From assembly GCA_009829735.1 (NCBI GenBank), contig CM020619.1, positions 23,895,554 through 23,959,553 on the forward strand: a stretch of DNA of 64,000 nucleotides, in the 5' to 3' direction. The position numbers and the translations under genes are program-made. The stretch is from Pyropia yezoensis (taxonomy: Eukaryota > Rhodophyta > Bangiophyceae > Bangiales > Bangiaceae). Of this stretch, positions 29,503 through 39,194 are shown one piece after another; position 1 is the first letter of the stretch; each line of letters starts with the position of its first letter. The notes beneath the pieces were generated by a model. It searched no databases. It was not told where the DNA came from and worked only from the letters and a program-made list of their open reading frames with translations.

Positions 29503-30555
29503 ATGGCGGGTGAGCCGAGTCGGCCTTTGTCCCCGTCTCCGACGTCTCTGTCGGACAAGCGACGGACGGGAGAGGAGGCCCTCGGGACTGAGGAGTCTCT
29601 CAGCCGGGGGTCGGCCATGGAGACGACTCGTCCCGGGCGAGGGTCGGAGGCGGCCGCCTCAGCCGTCCCCGCCCCATCACCTCCTACTGCCCCCTCGGCC
29701 GTGGTCCCACCGGGGGATGGGTCTTCCAACCCGGTGGCGGAAGGGGATGTGACTCCCATTCCCCGCCTTCCTGAGTCACGGCTGCTACTCCCGCCGCGGC
29801 CCCGTCCTCCTATGGGGCCCCGAGCCTGGGCGCCTCCCAAGTCAGTCGGGGAGCTTCCCGACTGCAAGCTCAAGGATGTCTACTTGATCATCCCCGAGCC
29901 ACGGCGGATCGACGTATGGTACCGCCGGACTCGTCGGTACCCCAACCAGGTGACTCTACCTGATGGGGTGGTCTGCGACCTACCAGCGCTACTCTGCCCG
30001 GCGGACGCGCCTGAAGTCCAGGCGTTGTCAACCTCCCTCGCCTTGGGGTCGGGCGACAAGGAGATCGACGACACCCACGCGGTTGTGTCTACCGAGTGGT
30101 GTGCCCTTCCCCGTCCCTACCTGGGCGGAGAGGACGCCCACGCCCAACACGGCGTGGTGCGAGAGGAGTTCCGACTCCGGGGCTCCTCGGGCTTCCTCAT
30201 CCACGGGTCGCGGGTGGAGTTCACCCACGTACCTCTGGAGGAGCGTGAGCACCAGTACCCTTTTCTCCCAGGGTGGTGGGAGTGGCCGTATGGAACGCTA
30301 GAGTCAGCGGTCGAACGACTTGTTCTTTCCTTGGTGAGAAGAGTGGTGGGTATTCTTCTCGTTTTGTATTGTGCCATAGTCGGCTTTGTTAGTAGAGAAT
30401 CTTTGAAGAACCATGGTATGTGTTTGTACTCATGGTTGGCTTGCCGCTCTGCTCTGACTTGGAGCAGGGACTTCATCCCCCGACGTACGAGTGCTACGTC
30501 GGCGTATAGATATGCCCACAGTCTGGCAGTATCTACGGACCTTCTCTACTGGTAG
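29503..30555 (+). CDS. Antisense ORF of element 2 (aORF2), unknown family
   Basis: 350 codons from the ATG at 29503 (upstream open frame to 28927 is repeat-derived). The N-terminal 90 residues are Ser/Pro/Ala-rich, then there is a globular part with RIDVWYRRTRRYPNQVTLP, GVVCDLPALLCP, HGVVREEFRLRG and PFLPGWWEWPYG. The GVVCDL and HGVxxxFR segments resemble aORF1. After about residue 265 comes a hydrophobic stretch (VVGILLVLYCAIVGFV) that could be a membrane helix. The last 42 codons overlap the pol end on the opposite strand (30430-30555) and are probably not conserved. It is shorter than aORF1 and aORF3 and may be truncated. No known function. Confidence 0.58.
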   Translation: MAGEPSRPLSPSPTSLSDKRRTGEEALGTEESLSRGSAMETTRPGRGSEAAASAVPAPSPPTAPSAVVPPGDGSSNPVAEGDVTPIPRLPESRLLLPPRPRPPMGPRAWAPPKSVGELPDCKLKDVYLIIPEPRRIDVWYRRTRRYPNQVTLPDGVVCDLPALLCPADAPEVQALSTSLALGSGDKEIDDTHAVVSTEWCALPRPYLGGEDAHAQHGVVREEFRLRGSSGFLIHGSRVEFTHVPLEEREHQYPFLPGWWEWPYGTLESAVERLVLSLVRRVVGILLVLYCAIVGFVSRESLKNHGMCLYSWLACRSALTWSRDFIPRRTSATSAYRYAHSLAVSTDLLYW

Positions 30556-33500
30556 GTCCTCTACAAACTCCCATGTATCGGAAGTTGGTCCATACCCGAA
30601 CCACCTGACTCGGAGCATGAGTCGCCCCGACTCATCATATCCGTGTCCGACAAACTTGTCGAACACCGCCTCCAATGGCTTATTGGAAGAGGTCGGCAAG
30701 GATGGGACTTTCCATGCTTGCAAAGCCCTTTCCCAAGCGGGATCTCCCTCTGGGGGTTCGGGTGCGCGAGTCGCGTGATTCCCATTTATTGTCCGGATAC
30801 CATCATCACTCTCGATGGTTAACCGACGTCCATCCGTTTTAAGGATGTGATATGGTCCCAGAGTCTTGAAGACCAATTTCCCTCCCTTATTGTCGTGGGA
30901 GTTAACATAAATCCAATCTCCAACTCGGAGCGGATCGCGACGATGTCTGACTCGGACATCGAAGTACCTCTTGTAACGGGCTTGGGCCTTCTCCATAGTA
31001 GCCCGGACAAGGGGTATCATCTCCTCCAGTCTCTGGAGTAGGGAGGCTTTCGCCTGACTCGGTGTTTGAGTCGAAGTCTCACCCTCAGTCTGGGTGAGAC
31101 GCTCCACAGCTATTGACGGAAGTCGTCGGGGGCAGACGAAGGCAAACGGTGCCTCTCCCGTACTACTGTGTACCTGGGAGTTGTATGCTGTCACGAGTAG
31201 TGACGCATAACGAGCCCATGTGACTACATGGTCATGGACATAGTGACGCAATTGGCGCACTAGAGTCCTGTTGAATCGTTCCACCTGCCCATTAGTCTGG
31301 GGATGGTAAGGGGTGGCGAAGTTCGTCTGCACCCCCAACATCTTCATGACTCCCTGATACAGGACGGACGCAAACTGTGGTCCGTTATCCGAAAGGATAG
31401 AGTCGGGGATGCCATAACTGGCAACCCAGACGTCGAGTAACTCACTCAGAACGTCCACGGCTGTGATATCCTTGAGTGGGGATACCCGTGTGAGCTTAGT
31501 GAAGCGATCACACATCACCAGAAGGTACTCATATCCTTCAGGTGTTCGTGGTAGTGGACCGAGTAAGTCCACTGCTATCGCTGCAAACGGCTCTGTTGCA
31601 GGAAAGAGTCTCATGGAAGAAGTCTGCCGGGACTCCATGAGTCTATTCTTTGCGCAAGTCGCGCATGCGGCTACATATCCGTACACATCAGCCACGAGTG
31701 ATGGCCAATAGTACTTCTTACGTAGGGTCTGATACATCCTCGTAGACCCTGGGTGTCCACCCAACGGTGAGGAGTGCTCCCGTTGGAGGATACTCTTGCG
31801 TAACTCCTTGGGGACGACGACTTGCTTGTCCCCCTGGGTATATCCCTTACGGCAGAGTATGCCGTTGTCATTCAGGAAGAACCGAGTCGGTTGAGCCTGG
31901 TCGAGCTCCTTCCTGAGTCGTCGACAAAGTTTGTCGCTCTCCTGTGCCTGGACAAACTCATCCAAAGACACGGGTAATAATTTGGCCATGCCAGGCATCC
32001 TCGGGTCGAGGACAGTTCCGGAGCGAGTGGTCACTGCCACATGAGGGAGTTCCTCAGGGATAGGGGAAGTGTCTTTCCCATCCGTCGGTATGCGAGACAA
32101 CGCGTCCGCAACCGCATGCTTCGGGCCTGGCCGATATTCAACATCATAATCGAACTCAGCGAGGCAGAGTCGCCATCGATTGAGTCGGTTATTCGTACAG
32201 GCTGTAGTGGTGAGTATCCACTTCAAAGCCTTGTGGTCACATCGAATGAGGAACTTCCTTCCTTCGATGTATGGCCGTAGCATGGAGACTGCCCATACCA
32301 CGCCAAGACCCTCTACCTCCGTCACAGAATAGTTCTTCTGGGCGGGTGAGAGTCCCTTACTGAAATAGCCAACGGGTAAATACTCCCCCGAAGGCTGTTG
32401 TTGGAGTAAGCAACAACCGAGTTGGTCGTAACTTGCGTCCACATCAACGATGTAGTGAGCCCCCGGTCTCGGGATCGCTAACACCGGTGGGTTGCAGAGG
32501 AGCTCTCGCAACCTATCAAACGCTTCTTGCTCCGGGGGTTTGGGAGCATCCAAGCGCTTGGGCATCTTGGAACTTACCAAGTGGTTCAACGGTGCAGACA
32601 CTTTGGCATAGTTCGCCACAAAGCGTCTGTATACGTTACACATACCCAGGAAGCTCCTGAGTTGTGTCTGCGTCTGGGGGAACTTCGCCCGACGGATGGC
32701 CATGAGGTTCTTCTCATTGACCAGAATGCGACCTGGCCGGACTATATGGCCGAGGTACTCCACCTCATTACTAAAGAGGTGACACTTCGTAGGTTTGAGT
32801 GTTACTCCTGCTTCACCCAACAGGGTAAACACTCTGTCCAAGTGGGACAAGTGTTCTTCGGCAGTCCCGGAGAACACAATGATATCGTCCAGATACACCA
32901 GGGCGATCTGCCACTTGACTCCGGCAAGTATCAAGTCAATAGCACGCTGGAAAGTCGCAGGTGCATTGCAAAGCCCAAAAGGGAGCCGTGTACACTGATA
33001 AACTCCACAGTGACACGTGAAGGTGGTCAAGTGTCTGTCCTCCTTGCGGATGGGTATCTGCCAGTACCCCGCGTTGCAGTCCAACGTGGAAAAGTACTGT
33101 GCCTCACCGAGTGAGTCAAGGCAATCGTCCATACGGGGTAAGGGGTAACTATCCCTTACCGTCCGCTCGTTTAGCTTACGATAATCGATGCAGAACCGCA
33201 TCGTGCCGTCTGACTTGGGCACCAAGACTATGGGACTGGCCCACTCACTTGAGCAAGGCTCAATGACTCCCATGTCTTGCATCCGTTGGACCTGCTCTCG
33301 GGTGAGTTCCCGTGAGTCTGGTCCCATACGGTAGGGACTCAGGCGAACTGGCCTAGCCCCTGGCTTCAACACGATTCTGTGTTCGGTGGCCTTGATGAGC
33401 CCAAGGTCACCATTCCACAACTTGTGATGCTTCTGGATTAACTCATCCAGTCGTCCATGTAAACACTCCGGGATGTTCTCCCGATGTACCGTCGGCGACT

Positions 33501-34419
33501 TAGCCGTCGATGAACTCGATTGGTCGGCAGAGCCTGCCATTCCAATATCCTCCCATTGCTGTTGAGTCACAGCAACGACATTCCCCTCAAAGGTAGAGAT
33601 CGACGCAATCTTCATGCCTCCGGGGAGTCGTCGAGGTTCCTCCGACGTGTTGAGGACCTCCACCCACCAGGTTTGGTCATCCCCACAAGTCATGGGGCCC
33701 CAAGCAACTTGCACTTGGTGAGTATAATAGACTCGGTCCACGGGGGAAACAAGTCCATTCCCTCGAAACCGTGTGCGTACTCGCACAAAGGTCCTTGATC
33801 GGGGCGGGACTACCGTACCCTTACATACTCGTACATGGGTCGTAGAGCCTCCACCCTTGGGAGAGTTTTCCCTAGGTTGATGAGTCGTAGGGGAAACAGT
33901 CCTCCCTTTACGCAATATGGGGACAGTCTCTCCATTACGCATTCGGATTATCCCTTCCGGTCCACAGACGGCCGGGACATGGAGGTCCAGATAGTCAGTT
34001 CCCAGGAGTACGGGGACTGACATATTGGAGACTACTCCAAAGTTCACCTGCGTCTGGTAGAACCCAATGCAAACAGTCAATGCAATAGACCCAACAATGG
34101 GGAGGAGTCCCCCATTGACATCAAACATACGCCACTCGGGTGAGCCGGCGGGGCTCACATCTGTCCCCTCTGGCAATAAGTCTTGCCTAATGAGAGAGGC
34201 AGCAGAGCCTGTGTCGACTATGACACGAGAGGTAAACTCATATCCATCCTGCAGCCAGAGTCGAGCTGCGACCTGGTAGTTACTCCCTACCAGCACTGAC
34301 ACAATCCGACTCGGGTCGTGCTTCTGAGGAGGGGCCTTGTCCCTAGGTCTCACCCCTCGAGGTCGAGTCAGGACCTTCACTCTCCCATGGGTCGGTGAGC
34401 GTGAAGCAACCCGCTTCAT
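30430..34419 (-). CDS. pol: Pol polyprotein of element 2
   Basis: 1329 codons from ATG 34419, with the frame open upstream to the shift site at 34470. Protease motif VIVDTGSAASLI is at about 66-77, and RT has FCIDYRKLN at about 409-417 and YLDD at 509-512. RNase H begins YIVDVDASYDQLGC. The integrase zinc finger is HSSPLGGHPG...CATCAKNRL, and its core carries CDRFTKL, LSDNGPQFAS and HPQTNGQVERFNR. The C-terminus (LMLRVRWFGYGPTSDTWEFV) is chromodomain-like. No internal stop is present. The pol end overlaps aORF2 by 126 nt on the opposite strand. Confidence 0.95.
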   Translation of the reverse strand: MKRVASRSPTHGRVKVLTRPRGVRPRDKAPPQKHDPSRIVSVLVGSNYQVAARLWLQDGYEFTSRVIVDTGSAASLIRQDLLPEGTDVSPAGSPEWRMFDVNGGLLPIVGSIALTVCIGFYQTQVNFGVVSNMSVPVLLGTDYLDLHVPAVCGPEGIIRMRNGETVPILRKGRTVSPTTHQPRENSPKGGGSTTHVRVCKGTVVPPRSRTFVRVRTRFRGNGLVSPVDRVYYTHQVQVAWGPMTCGDDQTWWVEVLNTSEEPRRLPGGMKIASISTFEGNVVAVTQQQWEDIGMAGSADQSSSSTAKSPTVHRENIPECLHGRLDELIQKHHKLWNGDLGLIKATEHRIVLKPGARPVRLSPYRMGPDSRELTREQVQRMQDMGVIEPCSSEWASPIVLVPKSDGTMRFCIDYRKLNERTVRDSYPLPRMDDCLDSLGEAQYFSTLDCNAGYWQIPIRKEDRHLTTFTCHCGVYQCTRLPFGLCNAPATFQRAIDLILAGVKWQIALVYLDDIIVFSGTAEEHLSHLDRVFTLLGEAGVTLKPTKCHLFSNEVEYLGHIVRPGRILVNEKNLMAIRRAKFPQTQTQLRSFLGMCNVYRRFVANYAKVSAPLNHLVSSKMPKRLDAPKPPEQEAFDRLRELLCNPPVLAIPRPGAHYIVDVDASYDQLGCCLLQQQPSGEYLPVGYFSKGLSPAQKNYSVTEVEGLGVVWAVSMLRPYIEGRKFLIRCDHKALKWILTTTACTNNRLNRWRLCLAEFDYDVEYRPGPKHAVADALSRIPTDGKDTSPIPEELPHVAVTTRSGTVLDPRMPGMAKLLPVSLDEFVQAQESDKLCRRLRKELDQAQPTRFFLNDNGILCRKGYTQGDKQVVVPKELRKSILQREHSSPLGGHPGSTRMYQTLRKKYYWPSLVADVYGYVAACATCAKNRLMESRQTSSMRLFPATEPFAAIAVDLLGPLPRTPEGYEYLLVMCDRFTKLTRVSPLKDITAVDVLSELLDVWVASYGIPDSILSDNGPQFASVLYQGVMKMLGVQTNFATPYHPQTNGQVERFNRTLVRQLRHYVHDHVVTWARYASLLVTAYNSQVHSSTGEAPFAFVCPRRLPSIAVERLTQTEGETSTQTPSQAKASLLQRLEEMIPLVRATMEKAQARYKRYFDVRVRHRRDPLRVGDWIYVNSHDNKGGKLVFKTLGPYHILKTDGRRLTIESDDGIRTINGNHATRAPEPPEGDPAWERALQAWKVPSLPTSSNKPLEAVFDKFVGHGYDESGRLMLRVRWFGYGPTSDTWEFVEDLPVEKVRRYCQTVGISIRRRSTRTSGDEVPAPSQSRAASQP

Positions 34420-34457
34420 TACCGCTGGAGCCTTTGGGTCAGTCTTAGTCCCAGCGG

Positions 34458-36175
34458 CTAGGCGTTTCCCTCATCCGACTCGGATGATGGAGTATCCTTG
34501 CCACTTGAGCTGGGGGAAGAGGTTTCCCCCTTCTCAAGCGTGGACTCATCCTCTGACTTAGGTTGAGTCATGGCCGTCACACGCGTGGTGTGTGGCCGGG
34601 TATCCGAATCAGTCCTCGGAATACCGAGCTTCCCAATACGAGCCAACAGGGCTCTCAAACGAACGTCCAGAGTGGGGCATTGGGCTGCCCAGTGTCCCGA
34701 CTTGGAACACTGCCAACACGGCCGATCACTCATCGACGCCGATGGCCCCGCTTTTCCCTGTGACTTATCAGGGATAGCGGCCACCATACCTTCCGTCTCT
34801 CGAGTTGAGGACGAAGGTACTGCAGGGTACGTCCGCGTGTAGGAAGGCATCCTTGCAGTTCTGCGGAAGCGACTTGCTTCCATTCCCTTAACTTCTTTCT
34901 CTCGTTCCTTCCGCTGCTCAGACACGAGCCAGCGGTACTCATCACCCTTAGTCTGGGCGATGCGTGCCAACTCCGCCAGAGTCATGGTCGGAGTATTACG
35001 CTCTCGCACAGTCGCTCGAGCTGCTCGGTGGACACCCTCCACAAAGCGTCCCTTAATGACTCCTTGGGGATATAGGAATCCACAGAGGACGTTCAGCTGA
35101 CGGAGTCGTTCAGCGAACTCCCGTTCCTCTTCACCCTTACTCTGGGTGGCGCGGTTGAACTCTTCAACCTGCACAGCCAAGGAAGCCTCGTCTGCGTGAA
35201 GACGAAGGATCCAATTAACCAACTCCAGGTAGGAGGTCACCTCACCCGGATTCCCACCATGCCGACTTGGCATGACGTTCATCACCTCGGAGCGGAGTGG
35301 CTCCTTGGTGAAGTCCTGAAGCATGAAAAACGCTTCAGCTTCAGAGACATCATTGTCATCGCAGGCTTTTGCGAACTTCCGCAAAAACTGGAAGACCATC
35401 AGGGGTGGAGTCCCGTCCCATTCTGAACGGACCCCGAAGGATTGCGCAACGTGTTTCTTGCGCCGGCCCAGGGTACGGGCCTGGCTATTTGAGTAGGTCA
35501 ACGACTTGTTAACCAACCCATATGTCTCACAGTCGAAGACATCCTTGAACAATGGATTATTCACCACGATCTTTCCTGGGACGACTCTAGTCCCAAGACG
35601 GTCCGTGTGAGTCACACGACCATGTCGAGTAAGATCTTCTTCACCCGACTTGCCACTTGCAGAGGACTCAGACTCCGAGTCCACCTCACGACGGAGAGTA
35701 CGTCGAATCTCCCGTCGCTTCTGACGCCTCGAGGCCTGCTCAGGCGGAGGGGTGCTCCCCTTCAACGCCTTCCCCACCTCCTCTCGCACGACTTGTGCGA
35801 TGGCAGTCATCACCGAGTTATCCACGATACCGGATGATCCAGGTGGAGCTTGACTCGAGCTCCCACCCGGTCCTTCCGGCACCAGTCGTGGCGCGGACCC
35901 ACCAACCCGGGGTACAGAACTCCCTGTCCCGTCACCTCTGCCGGTCGGCGGTCCCATGCCGAAGTGAGTGTCGTCACTCCCCGAAGAGGTTGCCGGAGCC
36001 TGACGCTGGCTCGGCGCTCCCACCGGAGAAGGGCGAACTCCGCCCGTCTCTTCCGGTGACGGCCTGGGAAGGAACCTGGCCGATCGCCGTCGGGGTCCAA
36101 CCTCTGGACCCACCACATCCGCACTGCCCGGCCTGGGTGGTACTCCGCCCGTCGGGGGAGGACTACGCTCCCCCT
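34458..36175 (-). pseudogene. gag: Gag of element 2, main part (interrupted by element 3)
   Basis: This is the second and larger part of gag. It is open from the nested insertion point (36175) to the stop at 34458. It contains a Ser/Arg/Pro-rich N-terminal region, a capsid core with WDGTPPLMVFQFLRKFAKAC, and the CCHC knuckle CWQCSKSGHWAAQC. The missing start lies on the other side of element 3: reading on from 45830 in the same frame reaches an ATG at 45875 after about 15 codons. Element 3 thus inserted into coding sequence, and the 5-bp duplication CCCCT (36171-36175, 45825-45829) includes codon 17. The only start codons available in this part alone are weak non-ATG ones. Confidence 0.88.
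34464..34470 (-). promoter_or_regulatory. -1 ribosomal frameshift site of element 2
   Basis: Minus-strand G GGA AAC in the gag frame, then GCC and stop TAG (34458-34460). The -1 frame is open into pol. Same heptamer and same distance to the stop as in elements 1 and 3. Confidence 0.85.
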
Positions 36176-36747
36176 TGTGGTATAAAACTCGATCCTCTCA
36201 GACACGTGTCAATATCCCTCGGGGGAAAGGGACAGGTAACGCAGAAAGGGGAACTACGAGAATGGTATGCCTGTTGCCTCACGTGCCTGCTTGCAGGGCA
36301 AACAGATACGCACGGTAGTGCACACGGGGAAGAGGAAAGCAAACGCGCAGTTGTCTTTTTCCCTGAGGGCGCGGGCCGAGGGCGCCTCGCTGTCCCTCTT
36401 AACATGCATCTGGGGGAACCCCGGCACGTTGGCCCGGTAGCCCCCCCATAACCCCGAGTGGCCCCGACCCGAGTCTAACCTCGTCAGGTCGGGGGCCACT
36501 ATCACTACTAATTCTATTCCCACTCACTAATCTCACACTCAAATTCTCTCAAATCAAGTCCCTCACAAATATGCAAAAACACATCAGAAATCCCTCTCTC
36601 GCGTGTGGATAGCGTAGTCCACCGCATCCCAGTGCCGGGCACGGGCCACGGCCGCCAACCATCGCCACACGGCGGGCGTGTTCTGGCACCTGGTGCCCTC
36701 TGGTTGCAGTCCCGGGTCGGCGCCAAGTCGGGGCCAGGGATGCTACA
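36176..36747 (-). repeat. 3' LTR of element 3
   Basis: 572 bp, TGTGGTATAAAAC...GATGCTACA as read on plus. A plus-strand TATAAAA box (36181-36187) points towards the antisense ORF. The minus-strand polypurine tract AGGGAGGGAG lies at 36751-36760. A solo copy of the same LTR, inverted, is at 48620-49190. Confidence 0.94.
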
Positions 36748-36931
36748 TAGCTCCCTCCCTAGTCCGGCACGTCCTCGGGCCGAACCAGGTGCCACCGTGC
36801 ACAGCCTCGAGCACGTCCACACCGGTGCCGAGGTCGAGCGTCTTCACCCCGGTCACGATCACCTGCCCCGATTCTGCCCCCCCCCTCCGCTCCTTCACCT
36901 TGGCCCTCTCGTTCCCCGGAGTCTGGACGGT

Positions 36932-39049
36932 ATGTCCAGTTCCGAGATCCAAGCTGGGCCCGTGGTTCCGGCGGCGAGTGTTGCGGAGGAGAACTCGGGT
37001 CGTCGTGCCCCTCTCCTGCCTCCGGTTCCTCGGATGTCGGTGCCGGCGCCGGTCGCCACGGCGGGGACGGATCGAGTTCCCCCGGCTTCCGCGATGCACC
37101 CGGTCGAGGCCCCCCCGGAGGGTCTCCCGGAGATGCTCCTTGGGCAGGACCCTCTGGCGGCCCGGCGTTACTCCACGGTGGTTGGCAACGCCGGCGCGGC
37201 CCAGTGCCAGCAGGATTGCATGGACCTCTGGCGCAAGGAACTCCAGCGCGGGGTCTTGACCGAGATGGACAAGGCACGTCTTCATACGGCGGACCAGATG
37301 CGCCTGGCACAAGACCGCTCCCAGAGCTTCTCGGGTTCCTCTTGGGTTGCTCGTCTGGAGGATCTCCCCTTCGCACTGGTACTGGATCTACCCTTGACCG
37401 AGCGTCGCGTGTCCGCGTCCGTTCTCCGGTGGCCGGAGGAGGAAGGGTACGTCTACCGGGCGCTCAAGGTCTGGGACGAGGCGCTCAAGGGGTCGGGAAG
37501 CTTGAACTGCGACCCCCGTCCAAGCATGGTCGCTCTGGAGCCGCCTTTCTTGACCCGGAAATACTCCAAGTTGTCGCCGGCACGGGAGCAGGGTGAGCGA
37601 CGCGGGCGTCAGCGTGACTTCCTTGTGAGCTGCAACCACCAGGAGTTCTGGAAGCTGGACAAGGCTAACCGGGCGGCATACTACCCCAAGGTCATCCCGC
37701 AGCAGCAGGAAGTCGAGATCCCGGTCGGGTTTGCTCCTTCCAGCATCCCTTGCACCTGGTACTTCTTGGACGCCTTGACTCAGGCGTCGATCAAGGGCTT
37801 CTTCCACTCAATCCCGTACATGATGTACACGTCCGAGATGACAGTCTTGGCGGCCAACCACTGGCTTCATGAGGTCTTGGTGTCCAACCGGCTTTGGTTT
37901 CTCCCTGACCTCCTGATGGTCTGGATTGTCGACAAGTTGACCGTCGACTTCCTGTGCAGCCAGGACGAGGAGTACAAGGAGCTCTTCCAGGCGATGATCG
38001 ACTTCCGGCGTCTGGTGCCGGTGCATGACCGGAACTTCTTGAACGCGATTGCCGACCAGAACCGCCCGCGTCGGGATGGCTACGGTTGGGCGCAGGTGGT
38101 CTACCAGTCTTCTCCGGCTAAGGTGCAGCTGGCGACGCCGCTTCCGGCGTGGCCGCAGCTAGGTAGCTTTCCTGCTCCGGCCGCCCTTGATCTTCTGCCA
38201 GTTGGGCCGCCGGTGCAGGAGTCGGGATGGGCCGCGGCGGTCGGTCGGGCGTCTGCGGCGGCTCCGCTTCCTCCTGTTGCCCCTGTCGCCCCGGTTGCCT
38301 CGCCTGAACCGTCACCGGCGCGTCCGCGCCCTGTTCCTGCTGTGCCGGTACTTCAAGCTCCTCCGGCACCGCGCTTGTCTGCGGCGAGTCTGGGAGTGGC
38401 CGTGCGGTCGCCGACTACTCCGGTCGCTCTACCCCGGACGCCTTCTTCCAACGCCGGCGGCGCTGTGCCTCCGCTGGAGTTGGGTACTCCGGTCTCGGGG
38501 GCCGTTGTGGACCGTCCGGTAGTGTCATCCTCGGGCCGGTTCGAGATTCCGGCGCCGACTCTGCGCCTTACCCGCTTCCGGGTGCCTGACTGGTACCTGA
38601 ACCAAGGTGGTCCAACATGCGACCAGTACGACGTCGGCATGATTGAAGACCAGCTGGGTCGTCTTCCGGTGCAGGTTGAAGGCGTCGGGTCCTCTCTGGT
38701 GCTGGGTACTTACGCCAGCGTCTTGAACGACGTGGTCGACCGGGTGTTTGCTTGCGCGGACAGCGGCCAGATGTCGAACAACCCGGTGGTTGGCGAACTT
38801 CTGACGACTTTGACGCGGCATGGCTTGGCCCAGCAGTGGTCAGAGACCTTCACGGGCTTCCAGCGGCGCCGACGGACATATCTGGATGAGCGGGAGCCAC
38901 CGGCAACTACTGGTACTACTCCGATGGCGTCATACCGGGATGCGCCGCGTCCACCGCACTACGTCATCCCGTCTTCCTCCGGTTCCCGTCGTACCGCGGA
39001 GGCAACGCCGGAGGACACTCCCGCGGCTCAGCGTCCGCGCCGAGAGTAG
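36932..39049 (+). CDS. Antisense ORF of element 3 (aORF3), unknown family
   Basis: 705 codons from ATG 36932; the frame is open back into the LTR but without a better start. The N-terminal 90 residues are Pro-rich. About 100-420 is ordered with aromatic-rich segments (VEIPVGFAPSSIPCTWYF, RLWFLPDLLMVWIVDKLTVD). About 430-560 is a Pro/Ala/Val-rich linker. The C-terminal domain contains RFRVPDWYLNQGGP and VVGELLTTLTRHGLAQQWSE, then a basic RRRRTY. The C-terminal pattern (DR...A...TR...A..WS) matches the end of aORF1, and the YF...L stretch near 320 aligns loosely with aORF1. No known domain. It ends 145 nt before the convergent pol stop. Confidence 0.72.
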   Translation: MSSSEIQAGPVVPAASVAEENSGRRAPLLPPVPRMSVPAPVATAGTDRVPPASAMHPVEAPPEGLPEMLLGQDPLAARRYSTVVGNAGAAQCQQDCMDLWRKELQRGVLTEMDKARLHTADQMRLAQDRSQSFSGSSWVARLEDLPFALVLDLPLTERRVSASVLRWPEEEGYVYRALKVWDEALKGSGSLNCDPRPSMVALEPPFLTRKYSKLSPAREQGERRGRQRDFLVSCNHQEFWKLDKANRAAYYPKVIPQQQEVEIPVGFAPSSIPCTWYFLDALTQASIKGFFHSIPYMMYTSEMTVLAANHWLHEVLVSNRLWFLPDLLMVWIVDKLTVDFLCSQDEEYKELFQAMIDFRRLVPVHDRNFLNAIADQNRPRRDGYGWAQVVYQSSPAKVQLATPLPAWPQLGSFPAPAALDLLPVGPPVQESGWAAAVGRASAAAPLPPVAPVAPVASPEPSPARPRPVPAVPVLQAPPAPRLSAASLGVAVRSPTTPVALPRTPSSNAGGAVPPLELGTPVSGAVVDRPVVSSSGRFEIPAPTLRLTRFRVPDWYLNQGGPTCDQYDVGMIEDQLGRLPVQVEGVGSSLVLGTYASVLNDVVDRVFACADSGQMSNNPVVGELLTTLTRHGLAQQWSETFTGFQRRRRTYLDEREPPATTGTTPMASYRDAPRPPHYVIPSSSGSRRTAEATPEDTPAAQRPRRE

Positions 39050-39194
39050 TAGTTGGAGGCAAGGAGGGTGAGGGTCTTGGGAGAAGCGAGGAGGGAAGAG
39101 GCGGAGAGAAGGGTTGCTCGAGCGGGTGCTTGGTTTCCTTGATTGTTCCATGCTTGCATTGCGTGTTCTCCTTGATATACCCGTTCCCTTCTTC

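Noticed and set aside
36605-36931. N-terminal extension of aORF3 into the LTR
   Set aside because: Starts with GTG inside the LTR; the first ATG with plausible protein sequence after the LTR is 36932.
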